From positions 1 to 63,628 of the forward strand of contig AZLU01000017.1 of assembly GCA_002224055.1 (NCBI GenBank): DNA of 63,628 bases, written 5' to 3'. Position 1 is the stretch's first letter, and every line of letters begins with the position of its first letter. The notes under the pieces were generated by a model. The model saw nothing but the letters and a program-made list of their open reading frames with translations, searched no databases and was not told the DNA's origin. The position numbers were made by a program, and so were the translations under genes. This stretch comes from Pezizomycotina sp. ARF18 (Eukaryota > Ascomycota). This document shows positions 1 through 12,897 of this stretch, piece by piece.

Positions 1-480
1 TCAACAATAGAAAATGGCCCGCTCGCATAGATGTACACTACCTGAATATCGAACTTGCTAGCGCCAAAATGATTCTTCACTGCATATACGGATGGTAGCG
101 TGATTTCACAAACTTTTTCTTCGGTAACAAAAGGCTAGCGCTAACCGACAATCGTTCACGGCAAACTTTTAGCTATAAAAGCGATGATAAATATGATGTC
201 GGTACGAACGACTCATTTTTGTGTAAGTGATACAAGACCGTTGGCTTTGAAAATCATTATAAACGTATCGCGACTTACAACGTGCGATTCTTCTAATTTA
301 GGGTCATTCAGCGAATACTGGAACTCCGAAAGAAGGAGTAAGAGGTCCATCCTTGCTTGATAATTCTTGTCATATATATATCGAAGCTAAATGAGACCTT
401 AGCTGCAAAGCTGCTTGTGAATGCATCGACTTCTTAATCAAAACCAAGCTCCTAGACCAAGATAACGAATTTTGGACAGA

Positions 481-3231
481 GCAAGCATTCACTAATCTGA
501 TGTGCGTGGTGGTCGGCATGTCACAACGGCCTAATGAAGACGACGGCTTATCGAAACTCCATGAGCTGATAGAAGGTATGGAAGTTTCTAAGCTTTCAGC
601 TTTATTATTCACTAATAGTTCCTTTTATCTGCAGATATGTCAAGATGCCTTGCAAACCACTGGGTCCAAAGGCTACTTATTCTCTCACGTGGTACGTGCG
701 ATTTATATTTTTGTCAATAAATTTATTTTTCTTTTCTTTTTGTAACGGTATGGCGTTTTTCTCAAAGAAATACTAATGTCTTTATCACTGGGTAGCTCCT
801 TTGGAAAAAGTCTGAAGTCCTGATCAATCAGGAAATATGTGGCGCCTTGAATTGGTGCAAGGTGGGCACTGCATCCTATTTTTTGATCAAAAGGAGAATT
901 AAATCGATGCAAGCTAGCACGGTAGCACAAAGCAGACACTTCCTATCTTCGATAGCTTTAAAAGGTAGAGGCTGACACTATAATTTGCGCACAGACGAAT
1001 TATCGCCTGTGCAATAGAAGCACAACAGTATGGTGCTGCCCATGAAGTTTATCAAGGGAATGACGGCGGCATGTCAAAGCGCAGCGGTTAACTCAGTTCC
1101 TAATGTTCAAGCTCGCTCTAAGAAGCTCGAAAGTAGAACTCGGTAAGATATTCCCGTCTAAAGCGAAAGCTCGTCCCTTGTCTGCTTTGTTCTGCGTCGT
1201 GGGGAAGCTTTCTATTATTAAACGAGCGGTCATTCCGTTAATATTCGTAACGTTAGCGGTTACAAGTTTCGAGCGTTGCAAGAGAACCACGACACCGACT
1301 TTCTCGTTCTTTACGCGTGCGCCTTGGAAGCGCAAGAATCTTTCCACAAGACCTCACGCTCAGGTCTTCCAAACCGTTCTGAATAAGCTGATGACGTCTC
1401 CCGGCGCGGAAACCACACAAATCCCGGTACTGTTAAGTATAAACCTATACACCAAGGCTTCCGAAACCTATCGTTGCTTCCACTCTCTAAATCCACCCAA
1501 TATTTATAGGTGCACAATACGTGTAATTTATGGAACGGGTACAGGACACAAAGTTAGCCGCTCCGGCTGACATTAGTACGCTCTGCGAACTTTCGAAAAA
1601 GGTACATACCGAGCCAAAAACAGAAAAAAAAAAGAAAAAAAACCACGATTAAGAAAGACGTCTTAAATACTTTCTTACACTACGATATGATGTAGGTGCC
1701 TCTGAAGTAAAGACCGCTAGTAATCGTGGTCCTGTTCAGTCACCAGGAACTTGACTGGTTCTCGAGAAACGCTTATAACCTCGCTATAAAAGCGTGCGAT
1801 GAGTGGGAGCCCATTTTCGGCCTCCGTTTTGCTGAGAGCTGCTTCACTGTAAGTGCTTCTTGGGAAATCTACCTCTATATATCTATATATTTGGGGAAAA
1901 AAAGTGCAATTGATTTAATACGTCTCCGATTTTTTTCGATCAGTATATTCAATTCATATAGCGCAGCAGACGTAGGCGCGCAATCTATGTAGAGCTCAAT
2001 TTGCGAAATGCATTCTGCAATTACCTTTGTGCGTCTGTTTGCACAGTTCTTGCAAGAAAAGAAGATAGGATAGATGAGCAGGTAAGCTTTTCTTCATGCG
2101 TCGATAGATATTGCAGCTTCGAGGTTGCATGTTTCTATCTCTTCTTTGGTCTGCTCATGTTTACCCATATTATATTTGACTGTTTTTTGAATCATCTGAA
2201 AGGAAGGAAGAATTTTTCACTAAACTGCCATCTAAATTGTAAAGGCGCAAAGGTATAAAAAGTCCGCGTATATGTTGCATCTTTCCGAGAAAGGCGACTG
2301 GATTTGCAAGGGATCTCCCCGATCAAGTGGAACCGATTTCGATAAAAAGCTATCGACTCTGGTTTGTTACGATTATGAGGCATGTGCCCATCTTCATAAT
2401 TGGGGCGAGATGGACAAAATTATCAAGGTGATAAGTTGAAGAGTCATCGATCTTCATGAGCACGTTCAAAATAAAATAAGAAAATACTAACTTAACCTGC
2501 TTCAGGAGGCGATTCTTTTACAAAGGGGCGAGGTGTTTGAAGCTCTTGCGACATCACGCTGTGTTCCAAAGCTGAACCGCACAGTAAGTTTTCGAATTGA
2601 AGACCGCAAGAATACTTTTTTTTGCGAAAAGTACGAACTCCGAACTGAACTACTCTAGTTGTTATGACACTTCTTAAAAACATCCTTGATGCGTCTTGGG
2701 AAAATGCAGCCCGTAGCGAAGTCCAAATCGGCAAGATGGATCCGCTGCCTGATTCAGCTCTCGATGGTGAGCGATACCGCCATGACGGAACGTCTAGTGC
2801 AACAGGTATTGCAATGTGCGGCGACAGGGTTATACCCCCTCCCCCCACTATCTACCACCCCTCGGTATCGCCGGTATGATTGCCTAACAAAAAACCGGAA
2901 TTTCTTGATCTAGGATTCGGAGCCGTACCCGAAGGATGAGCTTGAGTGGTTGACAGCTACTTTGTGGAACTTTGCTATCGACACGAACTGGTAAATATCT
3001 CTCAATGAATCGTTAATACATTTCAAGATGTAGAAGATCTGCGAGCGAATTTTTGAAAAAACATACTAACCATACTAACTTTTGCTAACCGCCCTGTCGG
3101 TAATTTAGTATAGGCGATCTCGTCGGATCGAAGAAATGGGCCGAATATGCACTGTCACTAGCGGGCCTATTAAACGATGCGGGAATATGCAGAGATACAT
3201 GCAGGAGAAGTTTATGACGATGAAGTTTTAG
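481..3231 (+). CDS. spo22: Spo22/Zip4-like meiosis protein (TPR-type, 5' part unclear, frame-broken)
   Basis: Family role (known): Spo22/Zip4 is a TPR-repeat scaffold of the ZMM group that promotes crossovers and synaptonemal complex assembly in meiosis. Seen here: a chain of exons in the expected family order. FWTEQAFTNLMCVVVG lies near 470-520, LLWKKSEVLINQE near 798-840, QYGAAHEVYQGM near 1030-1070, QFLMFKLALRSSKVELG near 1100-1145, VLYACALEAQE near 1303-1335, ELDWFSRNAYNLAIK near 1745-1795, then ARKEDRIDEQ ending about 2080, KSARWIRCLIQLS near 2715-2765, YPKDELEWLTATLWNFAID near 2925-2990 and GSKKWAEYALSLAGLLND near 3125-3180. GT-AG introns separate them, for example about 1851-1945 and 2081-2253. 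Frame breaks lie near 1340, between 2700 and 2730, and near 3190. The end is taken at the in-frame stop after MQEKFMTMKF. The start is not fixed; earlier exons may lie in 1-480. The family call rests on motif order recalled from the family, without an alignment. Confidence 0.72.
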
Positions 3232-5256
3232 CTCCAAGCTGTCTCGGAATGCTGCTAAGTAACGGAATGGCTTGGGAAATATTGACAACACCTGCCTGCA
3301 ACAAAGCAAGTTTTCTCTCTCGATGCATAAGATTGTCATTTTGATGAATAAGTATATATATCCACCTATTTACGTAAGTATTCCTCAATCCTAAGACAGC
3401 TTATGGATTCTCTTATACCCAATAATAATATTTGGTATTCAGCTACACTATCATGGACATCACGTTCACTACCACCACGAAACTCATTAAATGGTATACG
3501 GATCTTTGTTGTCAATTTCTATTGTGCAACGTCAGATAACCACCGAAGAACCCTAAAGTAGCTATATTTATGTTTTACCTTTAGCAACCTCGCGATATCA
3601 GCTTCTTTTGTATATACTTATCTTCCAAGACTAATTGTGAATTTTGAGCTAGAAGGTTCAATTCTGTTGCTAGAGACCTTTCTGGCCGAAATCTCCACCC
3701 GGCATGTTCTCATTCTCAACCGAAAAATAATGATCGAACGATTTTCTTACGAACTTGTCTCCTGCGGACTCAAGGATATATACTAGGTAGTTAGATATTC
3801 TAATTACCGATTTGTTTATTTATATCGTTAATCTCCCCGTACCGTTCAATACGACATGATATCAAATGTTTACTTCTTTTTTTAAAGCTCCAATACAAGC
3901 CACTTCCACTCTCGACATCGCTCGAAATGGAAGCGGCGATTACGACAACCCGGTGAATATTCAAAAGCTGTGAATTAAACGGGAATATAACTTCCTTATT
4001 TCTCCGTCTTTTAAAGCTGGTATAACTATCATATTCCACGGTCTATTCATTTTAATTTTGTTTTATTTTTAGGATATTATTATATAATAGCTTGTTAGTG
4101 GTTCTTATTCGCACCGAGATTCTAAAAATTCTTTCTTCTCTTTTATTTTTCAATTTTAATTTGCCTAGCTTGCCCACACTGCCTCCCCCTGTTTCTGGTT
4201 TCCCTTTCGATAAATATTCATATTCTTTTATACCTCCACCTCCAGATATATTTCTAGGAAGAATACTTTTATTCCTATTTCCGTTTATCCTTGAGGGATG
4301 TTTTGATATTATTAAATTAAGTACGTGATATTTATTTTTATCTCTTTGAATTTTATTTAGTTAATTGACGACTTGCATATACTTCGTTATCATTGCTTCG
4401 CTGCGATTATAAATTGTATATATATAAAAGAGAATTTATTTCCATTTTTTTTTTTCTTTTTTTTTTTGGGTGCTCCCTGTCTTACAATCTTCGGTCCCAA
4501 ACGCACCGTCAAAGATACTCGGGCAAGCCGTTGTCAGGTTCCTTTGCTGCAACGAGGTAAAATAAATATAAATAAATAAAAAATAAATAATAAAAGAAAA
4601 TAAAATAAATATTGAAAAAATCCACAATCCACACACATGCTTTACTCCATACAAAGCATACCCTCCTACCTACCTACACCTTATATCTACTCTCTATATA
4701 CCTTATTACTTTGCTGCCGGTTTAACTAACTTCTCTCGTCTCACTTTCCCTCTCCTATCTATCACGCCCTTCCCTTTCTCTTCCCCGTTTTTATTTTTTC
4801 CCCCTAGTACTGATCCACTATAGATTTCTTTTTTGTCCTTAACGCCGCGAACACATTGCAAGTTCTACTACTACTGGAACCGGAAGGATCGATCATAGGG
4901 AGGTGAATGGGAGAAATTCACGAAAGCATACTTCTTATAATCTAACACCTCTTGGGTATGTATATACACACTACTGCTATAACGTTATAACGTTCTCACG
5001 CTCACGCCCTCGTGCGCACGCAACGTATATTACACGTCCCTTTAACTCCCCGCTGCTTCTGTTTTCCTCTCTCTTCTTTTTTAGACCTTGCTCTCAAAAA
5101 AAATTATATATATATACTCGCTCTTTTTCTCATCTCGGTTAGGTTAGCCCGTCTACCGTCAATCACCCTTCTCGTGTCCGCAACAAAACTCCACCTGGGC
5201 AGGATATAAGTTCGTACAGAGAAAAAAAAAAGGGCCAACTTACACCATTAAGTCCC
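3232..5256. other. Intergenic, AT-rich, RhoGEF leader
   Basis: No supported gene. The first half is AT-rich. From about 4640 the + strand is strongly CT-rich, with poly-T and poly-A runs, and continues to the RhoGEF start codon. This is typical of a long fungal promoter and 5' UTR. The short open frames here are low-complexity. Confidence 0.5.
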
Positions 5257-8200
5257 ATGGCGGACTCGCAGCAAGGACGCGCGTACAGACCCAATCCCGC
5301 TTCCGCTCGAGATGAAGCGTTTTCGAATATCTTCGGCGCGGCTCCACCCCCGGGTCGGTCGCAGACCATGAACTCACAATCAGCCATGATGACCCCTGGA
5401 AGGTCCCAGACAATGACATCGCTGACATCGCAGAACGGATACGGAGGGATGGACGGAAGTCCGGTCGGCCAGCACAAACCGAATGGATATCCACCGAACC
5501 AAGCACCGAATGGCTACCCTCCGCCTAACCCCCTCAACATCAACAGCAGCAACAACCACCTCATCAGCAGGGCTCTAACGGATACTACCAGTCCCAACAA
5601 CCCATGAGACCGAACCAGCAGCCGCCCATGCCTCCTCACTCCCAAGCTCCAATGCAACCTCAGCAGAGACCCTACGCCCCCAACATACAACCTGATCGCC
5701 GCCCCTATCCCCAAGCACAACGCTACGGAGGTCCTCCACCCTCAAACCCTAATTACCAGAAACCTCTCCCGAACCGATTTTACCCCCAATCGGGCGCGGG
5801 AGGTCCACCTGGACCTGCCATGAACGCCGACCCTTACCGGTCTCGTTCAATGGCAACGTCCAGCACGTTCAGCCATATGCAAGGAGGAGGAGGAGGAGGA
5901 GGAGCAGGAATGCATCACCACGGTGGCGGGCCTGGAGGAGGCTCCCAGCCACCTTACGGGCCTCCTGGCGCGAACCAGATACATGCGCGACAAACTGCTC
6001 AGGGGAGGCACATACCCGAGCGGCCGGATGAGAGAACCATGTCCATGACAGCCTATCCTGCCGACCGCGACGCACCGCACACGCAAACCATGAGCGGGCG
6101 GGTTATCCCACACAGACGGCGGGACTCGGCGGGTGACATGAGCGGTTTCAAATTCGACGACCTGAAACAGGGCCCGGACCGGCAGCAGCAGCAGCAACAG
6201 CAGTACTATCCGTCTGCGGATAGCAGGGCCATGTCATCGCCCTCGAGTGACAATCGGTCGTCGGTAGCGTCGGCAGGCCGGCAGGAGCAACGCGACTCTC
6301 AGAGCTCCATACAGAGTTCAATAAAGTCTAGAATTCCGAGTTATGCCAGCACTTCATCCAGCTTCACAGCCGTTGCGGAAAGCCCTTCCTTGCACAGCCG
6401 GCCGTCGGTCGCATCGAAGGGAACGCCGGCGTCTTCCAATCGACAATCGTTACGGCGTCTAGGCGAGCTCCGTTAGTTTATCCGGCGTTGCTGTCTCGGG
6501 TGGCGGACACTTTTAGGGAAAAGGTTCCGATTGGAGACCGCATCAAGAATGAACTGACTTACAAATCTGCCTTCACGGAGCCGACGCCGTAGAAACCATT
6601 TCATACATTATTAAGACGAGTGATAGGAATTTGGCACTTTTGCTAGGGCGAGCTTTGGACGCGCAGAAGTTTTTCACGACGTTACGTACGACCACCGGTT
6701 GAGAGACTCGGCTGCTGAGGTCTATCAGTTTAGGGAACGGCTGGTGGACGAGGAAGGCGGTGCTGTGAATGGAGTTTCACGCTTCTTACGGAATGCTATT
6801 CCCCTACGTGTACGCGGGACCGCTCTGCTATTCGATTGCTTGCCCGCGCAGGCTCGAGCAGCAGGCTAGACTCAAGATGGAACCGGTCCTGGTTTGAAGC
6901 GGGAATCCTCACGATCGAGTTTGCACGACACGGATGAGAAGGAGCAGAAGCTGTGGATCCATTCAGTTTCGAAGGAGATTGCGGAAAGCGTGGACGAGAA
7001 GGAGAAGAAGAGGCAGGAGGTTATTGCGGAAGCGATCTACACCGAGAGGGACTTCGTCAAGGACTTGGAGTATCTGCGAGATTTCTGGATAACTCCGTTA
7101 CGGTCGAAGCGGCCCGACAACCCGTCGCCGCTCGGTGAGCATCGCAGGGAGAAGTTCATCCTTACGGTCTTTTCAAACGTCTTGGAGATTCACAGGGTCA
7201 ATTCGAAGCTTGCGGATGCGCTCACAAGGCGGCAGCAGCAGCAGCCGGTTGTCAGGAATATTGGCGACATATTCTTGGAATTCGTACCGCTTTTTGAGCC
7301 CTTTATAAAATACGGAGCGAACCAGCTGTACGGAAAATACGAATTCGAGAAGGAAAAAGCCAACAACCTTGAGTTCCGAAAATTCGTTGACGAGACGGAG
7401 AGGATGAAGGAGTCGAGGAAGCTGGAGTTGAATGGATACCTTACGAAGCCGACGACGAGACTTGCCCGATACCCGCTTTGCTCGAAGCGATTCTCAAGCA
7501 GACCGCGGAGGACAATCCGGACAAGCAGGATTTGCCAAAGGCGATCGAAGGAATCCGAGAGTGCCTCAGTAAAGTTAATATCGAATCTGGAAAGGCTGAA
7601 AATCACTTCAACCTCATGCAGCTTGACAAAGATCTCATCTTCCCTAACGAGAAAGTGGATCTCAAGTTGACTGAGGAAGGCAGGCAGCTGATATTCAAAG
7701 GCAACCTTAAGAAGAGTCCACAGATGCTGCTGGAAATGACATTCAAGCCTACCTTTCGACCACGCGCTCCTGCTTGTACGAATCAAAACGGTCAATAAGA
7801 AGGATCAATATAAGGTGTACCGTAGGGTATGTTTAATTTTCTACTGGTGTCCAACAGGAAGTTTTTTCGATGTTTGGATAGTTGACTTACGCTCGTATAT
7901 ACAGCCCATACCATTGGAGTTATTAGTCATCACGGAAATGCAGGAAGTTTTGCCTAACCCAGGGGGATTAAGCGTCCGCCGTCGTCACTGCTCCCGGAAC
8001 CAATAAGAATTCGGACCAAAAACGCGACCCCAACGCTAAAGGCTATCCTATCACATTCCAACATCTGGGCCGACGGGGCTATAGTTTGACGCTGTGGGCC
8101 ACCACCGTTGTTGGGCGGAAGAAGTGGATGGAACACATTGAAGCACAACAAAATGCGCTTAGGGAGCGCAGCAATATCTTCACGAAGTCGATACTTTGCG

Positions 8201-8315
8201 ACTCGTTCTTCAGTGTTACAACCAACAAGTCAACTGCCTTGTGCCAATGGGTAAGATTGGTTCTAATGTTGTTTTTCTACTTCTCACTTTTTGGAGGTTC
8301 ATCATTCTCATTTAA

Positions 8316-8349
<34 letters not shown>

Positions 8350-9510
8350 TGGTGGTCGCAAACTTGTTTATGGCACGGATACCGGAATTTACGTTTCTGA
8401 TCGGAAACTCAATCACCCGAATCAAGCCGATCCCAAGAAGATTATTGATATTCCTAGCGTGTCGCAGATTGATGTGCTGGAAGAATATCAGATTTTGCTT
8501 GTGCTCTCCGACAAATCCGTCTTCTCATTCCCGCTGGAGAATTTGACAGAAGGAGATACACAACTGGCCAACAAACGTCACAAGAAGATCATGGGTCATA
8601 CGAATTTCTTCAAGGCTGGTGTTTGCCTTGGTCGCGTTCTGGTCTGCTGTGTCAAGAGCTCTACAATGTCGTCTACAGTCAAAGTACTCGAACCGCTGGA
8701 CAATCTTAGCAAAGGAAAACGACAACCTGCTCTTAGGAAGCTTCTTGTTGGAGGTCAGGATGCACTCAAGCCGTTCAAGGTAAGTTCTGAATACCCCAGG
8801 ATTTTTTATTATTTTTTTCCCCCCATTGAAACTATATTTGGCGTTCTTTACTAATCAAGTAATTCTTGAATTTGTAAAGGAATTCTACATCCCATCCGAA
8901 TCGACCTCCGTACATTTCCTCAAATCGAAACTCTGCGTTGGCTGCGCCAAGGGATTCGAAATTGTCAGCCTCGAGACGCTGGATACGCAATCGCTGCTCG
9001 ACCCGCGGATACATCACTCGACTTCGTGCAGCGCCGCGAGAACGTGAAGCCGATCGCCATCTACCGACTCAACGGCGGGGAGTTCCTCCTCAACTACTCT
9101 GACTTTTCGTTCTTCGTCAACCGCAACGGATGGCGCGCGAGGCCGGAGTGGATAATAGCGTGGGAAGGATGCCCTACCGCTTTCGCCTTGCAGCCGCCGT
9201 ACATACTTGCATTCGAACCTAGCTTTATCGAAATTAGAAATATGGAAACCGGAGGGCTCGTTAGTATCGTAACCGGAAAGAACATTAGAATGCTTCATGA
9301 AAGCTCACGAGAGGTATGTGCTCTTTTTTCTTCATTTTTTTTGCCTTGATCTTCCCTAACTCTGTTTTTGTCTTCCTCTTAGACAAATATCTTAATCTGA
9401 AAATATGCTAATTTAATTTCTGCTCTACAGATTCTATACGCCTATGAGGAGGATAATGGCGATGATGTAGTCGCAAGCTTAGATTTTGGAGTAAACCTCC
9501 TCGCGCGTAA
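5257..9510 (+). CDS. ROM2: Rho1 guanine nucleotide exchange factor (DEP-DH-PH-CNH), frame-broken
   Basis: Family role (known): Rom1/Rom2 activates the GTPase Rho1 at the cell cortex, driving glucan synthesis and the cell-wall integrity MAP kinase pathway. Seen here: an ATG at 5257 (MADSQQGRAYRPNPASARDE); a Gln/Pro/Gly-rich N-terminus to about 6460; a DEP-like stretch near 6470-6730 (ALLSRVADTFREKVPIGDRI, then KFFHDVTYDH after a break); a DH domain near 6990-7600 (EAIYTERDFVKDLEYLRDFW and LNGYLTKPTTRLARYPL); a PH region near 7600-8150; and a CNH domain from about 8349 (GGRKLVYGTDTGIYVSDRK) to the C-terminus (ILYAYEEDNGDDVVASLDF). Introns lie at about 7828-7901, 8251-8348, 8780-8879 and 9314-9430. 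Thirteen frame breaks can be placed, and every one has the sign of a missing base. With the last one repaired, the stop falls at 9508-9510. A 29-T run sits directly before the acceptor at 8348. Confidence 0.9.
8318..8346 (+). repeat. 29-nt poly-T run at a splice acceptor
   Basis: An uninterrupted T run lies directly before the AG at 8347-8348 that opens the CNH exon of the RhoGEF gene. It would act as an extreme polypyrimidine tract. Confidence 0.9.
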
Positions 9511-10538
9511 TCATGTTACACTCTTTTTTTTTCTTCTTCTTTCTTTCTATCCGTTTCTTTCCATCTCTGTAATGAGACGTTTACTTCCTACCTGATAGCC
9601 TCAATTTTCATGCCCTTTCTTCCTTTCCCTGATAATCCACTTATGTCACGTTTAATAATGTTTACGCTATTTAATATTCCAACCTGCTCTTCTCTTATAA
9701 TTTTCCTTTCTTTCTTTCACGACTTTATTCTTAATGTTCCTATATTAAGCTTATATAACGTCCACGTCTTTACTATACTCTTTTGGGCAGATCTGCCCTT
9801 CGTGTCTGGGTTCATTCAGTTCCTCTTCTATTTTACTACTATTACTGTCTTTTTATTCGATTTTATTTTTATATTTCCACAATTTTGAAATCTTTATCGA
9901 CGAAATTCCCCGACTGGTGTCATGTTTCCTCTCCTTTGCAAGTTTGGTTTCTTTCATCCGGGAAAAAAAGAATGCGAAAGATATTCTCTTTTTTAACCAA
10001 AGTTGTTATTTACTAATTATACATAACCGTTTTTTCTTATATATAGTGCGCCTCCTGACGCTCAGTACATATATATAATTATTGTTTTATTCTATATTTG
10101 AATACTTATATAATATCAGTTTTTCTCTGGGGCGTTTTCGATATACGTTGTTATATGCCTCCTCTACGATTTGAGGTTCTCACTGTTTCAATAACTTCGT
10201 TTTTCAACCAGCAAAGAGGCTATATTCTAGATATATAAGCTAACCCCCGATTTACCCTTATATATCTGCATGCACTCCGGAGGTAACTAGCGTTAGGCGA
10301 AAAAGGTAAAAAGAATAGCGAGCCGAAAGATGTGATAACGCACGTCGTTAGGTATATTTTGCTCACTACTTCATATATATACGTGATTAGGTTATAAAAT
10401 TTCTGGAATGGGTTCTGTTCTGTTCTGCTCTGTTCGGGTTACGGATGTGGAAATTAAATTTATAAAAAAAAAAATTTAAAATTAATTTTTAAAAGAAAAA
10501 TATATATATGTATATATTTTTATTGTCCCCCTCCAAAA

Positions 10539-10570
<32 letters not shown>

Positions 10571-11040
10571 ACCAGGAGATAATCTTAGTATTACTTATTA
10601 TTTGCACACACACTTTTCCCACATTTGTATCATTACCATCAACCAATGACCAAGTCTTTACCCTCGCATCTCTCCCCCTCCTGTTCTTCCCCTTGGATTA
10701 GCGAACCACAGGCTGCTTAGTTCTTTAGCGGAGATTAATTTTATCCTCTCTCTTGTATAAACATTGTTTTTCTACCTTTCCTTTTCCTGGGTGCGCAAGG
10801 CTTTTGTATCCCTTTCGACTGACACGGACGGGGCCTTTGTTATCTTATTATTATTTTTTTTCTTCTACTTTTTGTTTCCGCACTTGGTAGCGGCCCTTGC
10901 GATATTTTCCCTTTTTTCTTTTTTTTTTCCCTACCCTTTCCATCCTTCGAGCATTTTTTTCCCCATGAACATCCAGGTTATCCTCAGACTTTAGGGGACG
11001 TTCTTTCGTTCGAACCTCCATCCCGCCTCCGACCGACGCA
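9511..11040. other. Intergenic between RhoGEF and palmitoyltransferase
   Basis: No supported gene. AT-rich, with TATATA motifs, an A run at about 10536-10555 and a CT-rich leader from about 10590 up to the next start codon. The open frames are low-complexity and hydrophobic only because of T-rich codons. Confidence 0.5.
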
Positions 11041-12897
11041 ATGTGCGACAGGCACACGGCCAACATCTGGACCGCCAGGGTGATGCCCTTGATCATCCTC
11101 GCATGGTCGTATATTCAGCATACGTCTTCGTCGGCGTCGTCTGCAGTAAGTTTCTTATTTCTTGCGCTCTTTCCGACCCTATCCGCATCTTCCCCCTCTT
11201 TGTCTTTCTCCCTATGACTGACGGGTTTGTTTTTCCAAAGTTGGCTACCTCCTCAACCCTCCAAAAACCGCCGCGGATTCCGATCTCGAGATTACTCCAG
11301 CGACTCCGAAACGGACAGGCGCTGTCATCGGATTACTGATACCGTACATCGCTTTCCTCACGCTCGTCATCACGACTTACGTCCACCTCGTGTACACCGT
11401 AACGTTCAACCAGGTTTCACCCCTCTCGGCCCCACCGCGCTCGTCGCACTAGGAACCAGCGGCATCGGAAACGAAGCATGGAAACCTCCGTCGCCGGAGA
11501 ATAACAAAAATAACAACCAGGAAGGGAATTTGAGCCAGGTGAACGAACAAGAGAACCAAACCGAGACGGAGAGGGAGAAGCCTCCTTCGTCTTCTGTTCG
11601 CCGTCACCAGCATAAGAAGTCGAGATCGCGGAGCTTTTCTAATCCTGCGAGGTTGTCGAAGTATCCCGCGCGACGAGGCCACGCAGCGTTTCTCAACCCC
11701 GACGACCGCTTCGACCACGGGAAGACCTTACTCTGGTACGGAGGCGGCGTCGGTCGCTGCTGTACCCCGCCAGCCTATCAACCAAATTTTTCTCAGGGAT
11801 ATGTACATCGCCGACTCTAACGGTGAACCGCGGTGGTGTAACAAGTGCGCGAACTGGAAACCGGATCGGACGCATCACTGCAGCGAGGTGCGACGCTGTG
11901 TGGAGGGCTTCGACCATTTTTGTCCGTGGGTTGGTGGGGTTGTCGGCTTGACGAGCTACAAATTTTTCGTCCAGTTCATATTCTACGGGAGCTTATATTG
12001 CGTGTATGTCGTCGGGGTTATGGCAGGTTATTTTGTTGAAAAACAACGGATATACGGGTTCGGTGGATCGGATACACATTGGATTGTATGTTTCGGGCTG
12101 TCAGTATTTCCCTTCTTCTTATCCTCTGTTCCTGAGATAATCGATGCAAAAATATGAAGTTGCTAATTTACGAACGTTATAAATATAGGGGAGGATTTTT
12201 TGGTCTTTCCTCGTGGGTATGCTTATATCGACGCTACAGCTTATGTATTGGGGCATGACGACTCTCGAAAATTTCGACAGGAAAACTAAGCGCTACTACG
12301 TCGCCAAGCTCGACCCCGTCCAGCGTGACGCGGTGCCAGCATCGTTGCATCCATCGCGGCAAGGTGATGAGGAATCGAGGTCGAGGAAGAAGAGCAGGGC
12401 GTGATGCCGCCGTGGGAGCCGAAGAAGGATACCGAAGGTCTCGATTCTGGATACCAACGGAGGGTTCTGCTGCCGTTGACGAATGCGCGCCCGAGGACTT
12501 CCGACCCGGGGTCCGTGAACTCTTCCGGAACAACATCGACGGATTCTTCTACAAACAAGGGTCAAATGGCGCAGCGATATTACAAGCTATTCCTGACGCC
12601 TCCGGGATCCAAACCATGGAACTTGGGCTTCAAGGAGAATTTCAAGTCGATATGGGACCGACGGTAGTCTACTGGATACTTCCTATTCACCGCCCATTCT
12701 TTCCGCCTCGGTCGCGCGACGACGGCGACCTGAGCGATGGATCCTGGAGCGCGAAGGAGTACAGGAGCCACATGGCGGCCGAAGGTTGGGCTTCAGGCTA
12801 CCAGGGAGCCGCAAGAGCGAGGGAAGGTGCGAGGCGAAGTTGGTGGCCGTGGGGTCCTGCGTTCTTAGCATTTTTCCGCGAAGACAGCGCCGAATAA
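11041..12897 (+). CDS. PFA5: Pfa5-like palmitoyltransferase (DHHC family, DHFC variant)
   Basis: Family role (known): zDHHC enzymes are membrane S-acyltransferases that attach palmitate to cysteines of cytosolic proteins. Seen here: ATG at 11041 (MCDRHTANIWTARVMPLIIL), a first membrane segment (YSAYVFVGVV), an intron at about 11144-11239, a second membrane segment read across breaks (LLIPYIAFLTLVITTYVHLV) and an Arg/Ser-rich loop. The cysteine-rich domain near 11838-11950 has WCNKCANWKPDRTHHCSEV followed by DHFCPWVGG. After it come the membrane helix FFVQFIFYGSLYCVYVVGVM and a late segment with SLLVGMLIS-like hydrophobicity and TTLENFDRKTK. The C-terminal block KPWNLGFKENFKSI then VVYWILPIH matches my memory of Pfa5 proteins. 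The active site reads DHFC and the usual NC(V/I)G after CPW is replaced by VGGVVG. Frame breaks are frequent, and the last frame ends at 12897. The subfamily is less certain than the family. Confidence 0.78.

Noticed and set aside
5847-6197. Long minus-strand frame inside the RhoGEF gene
   Set aside because: It is the shadow of the Gln/Gly/Pro-rich coding exon on the plus strand; composition follows the antisense of CAG and GGA codons.
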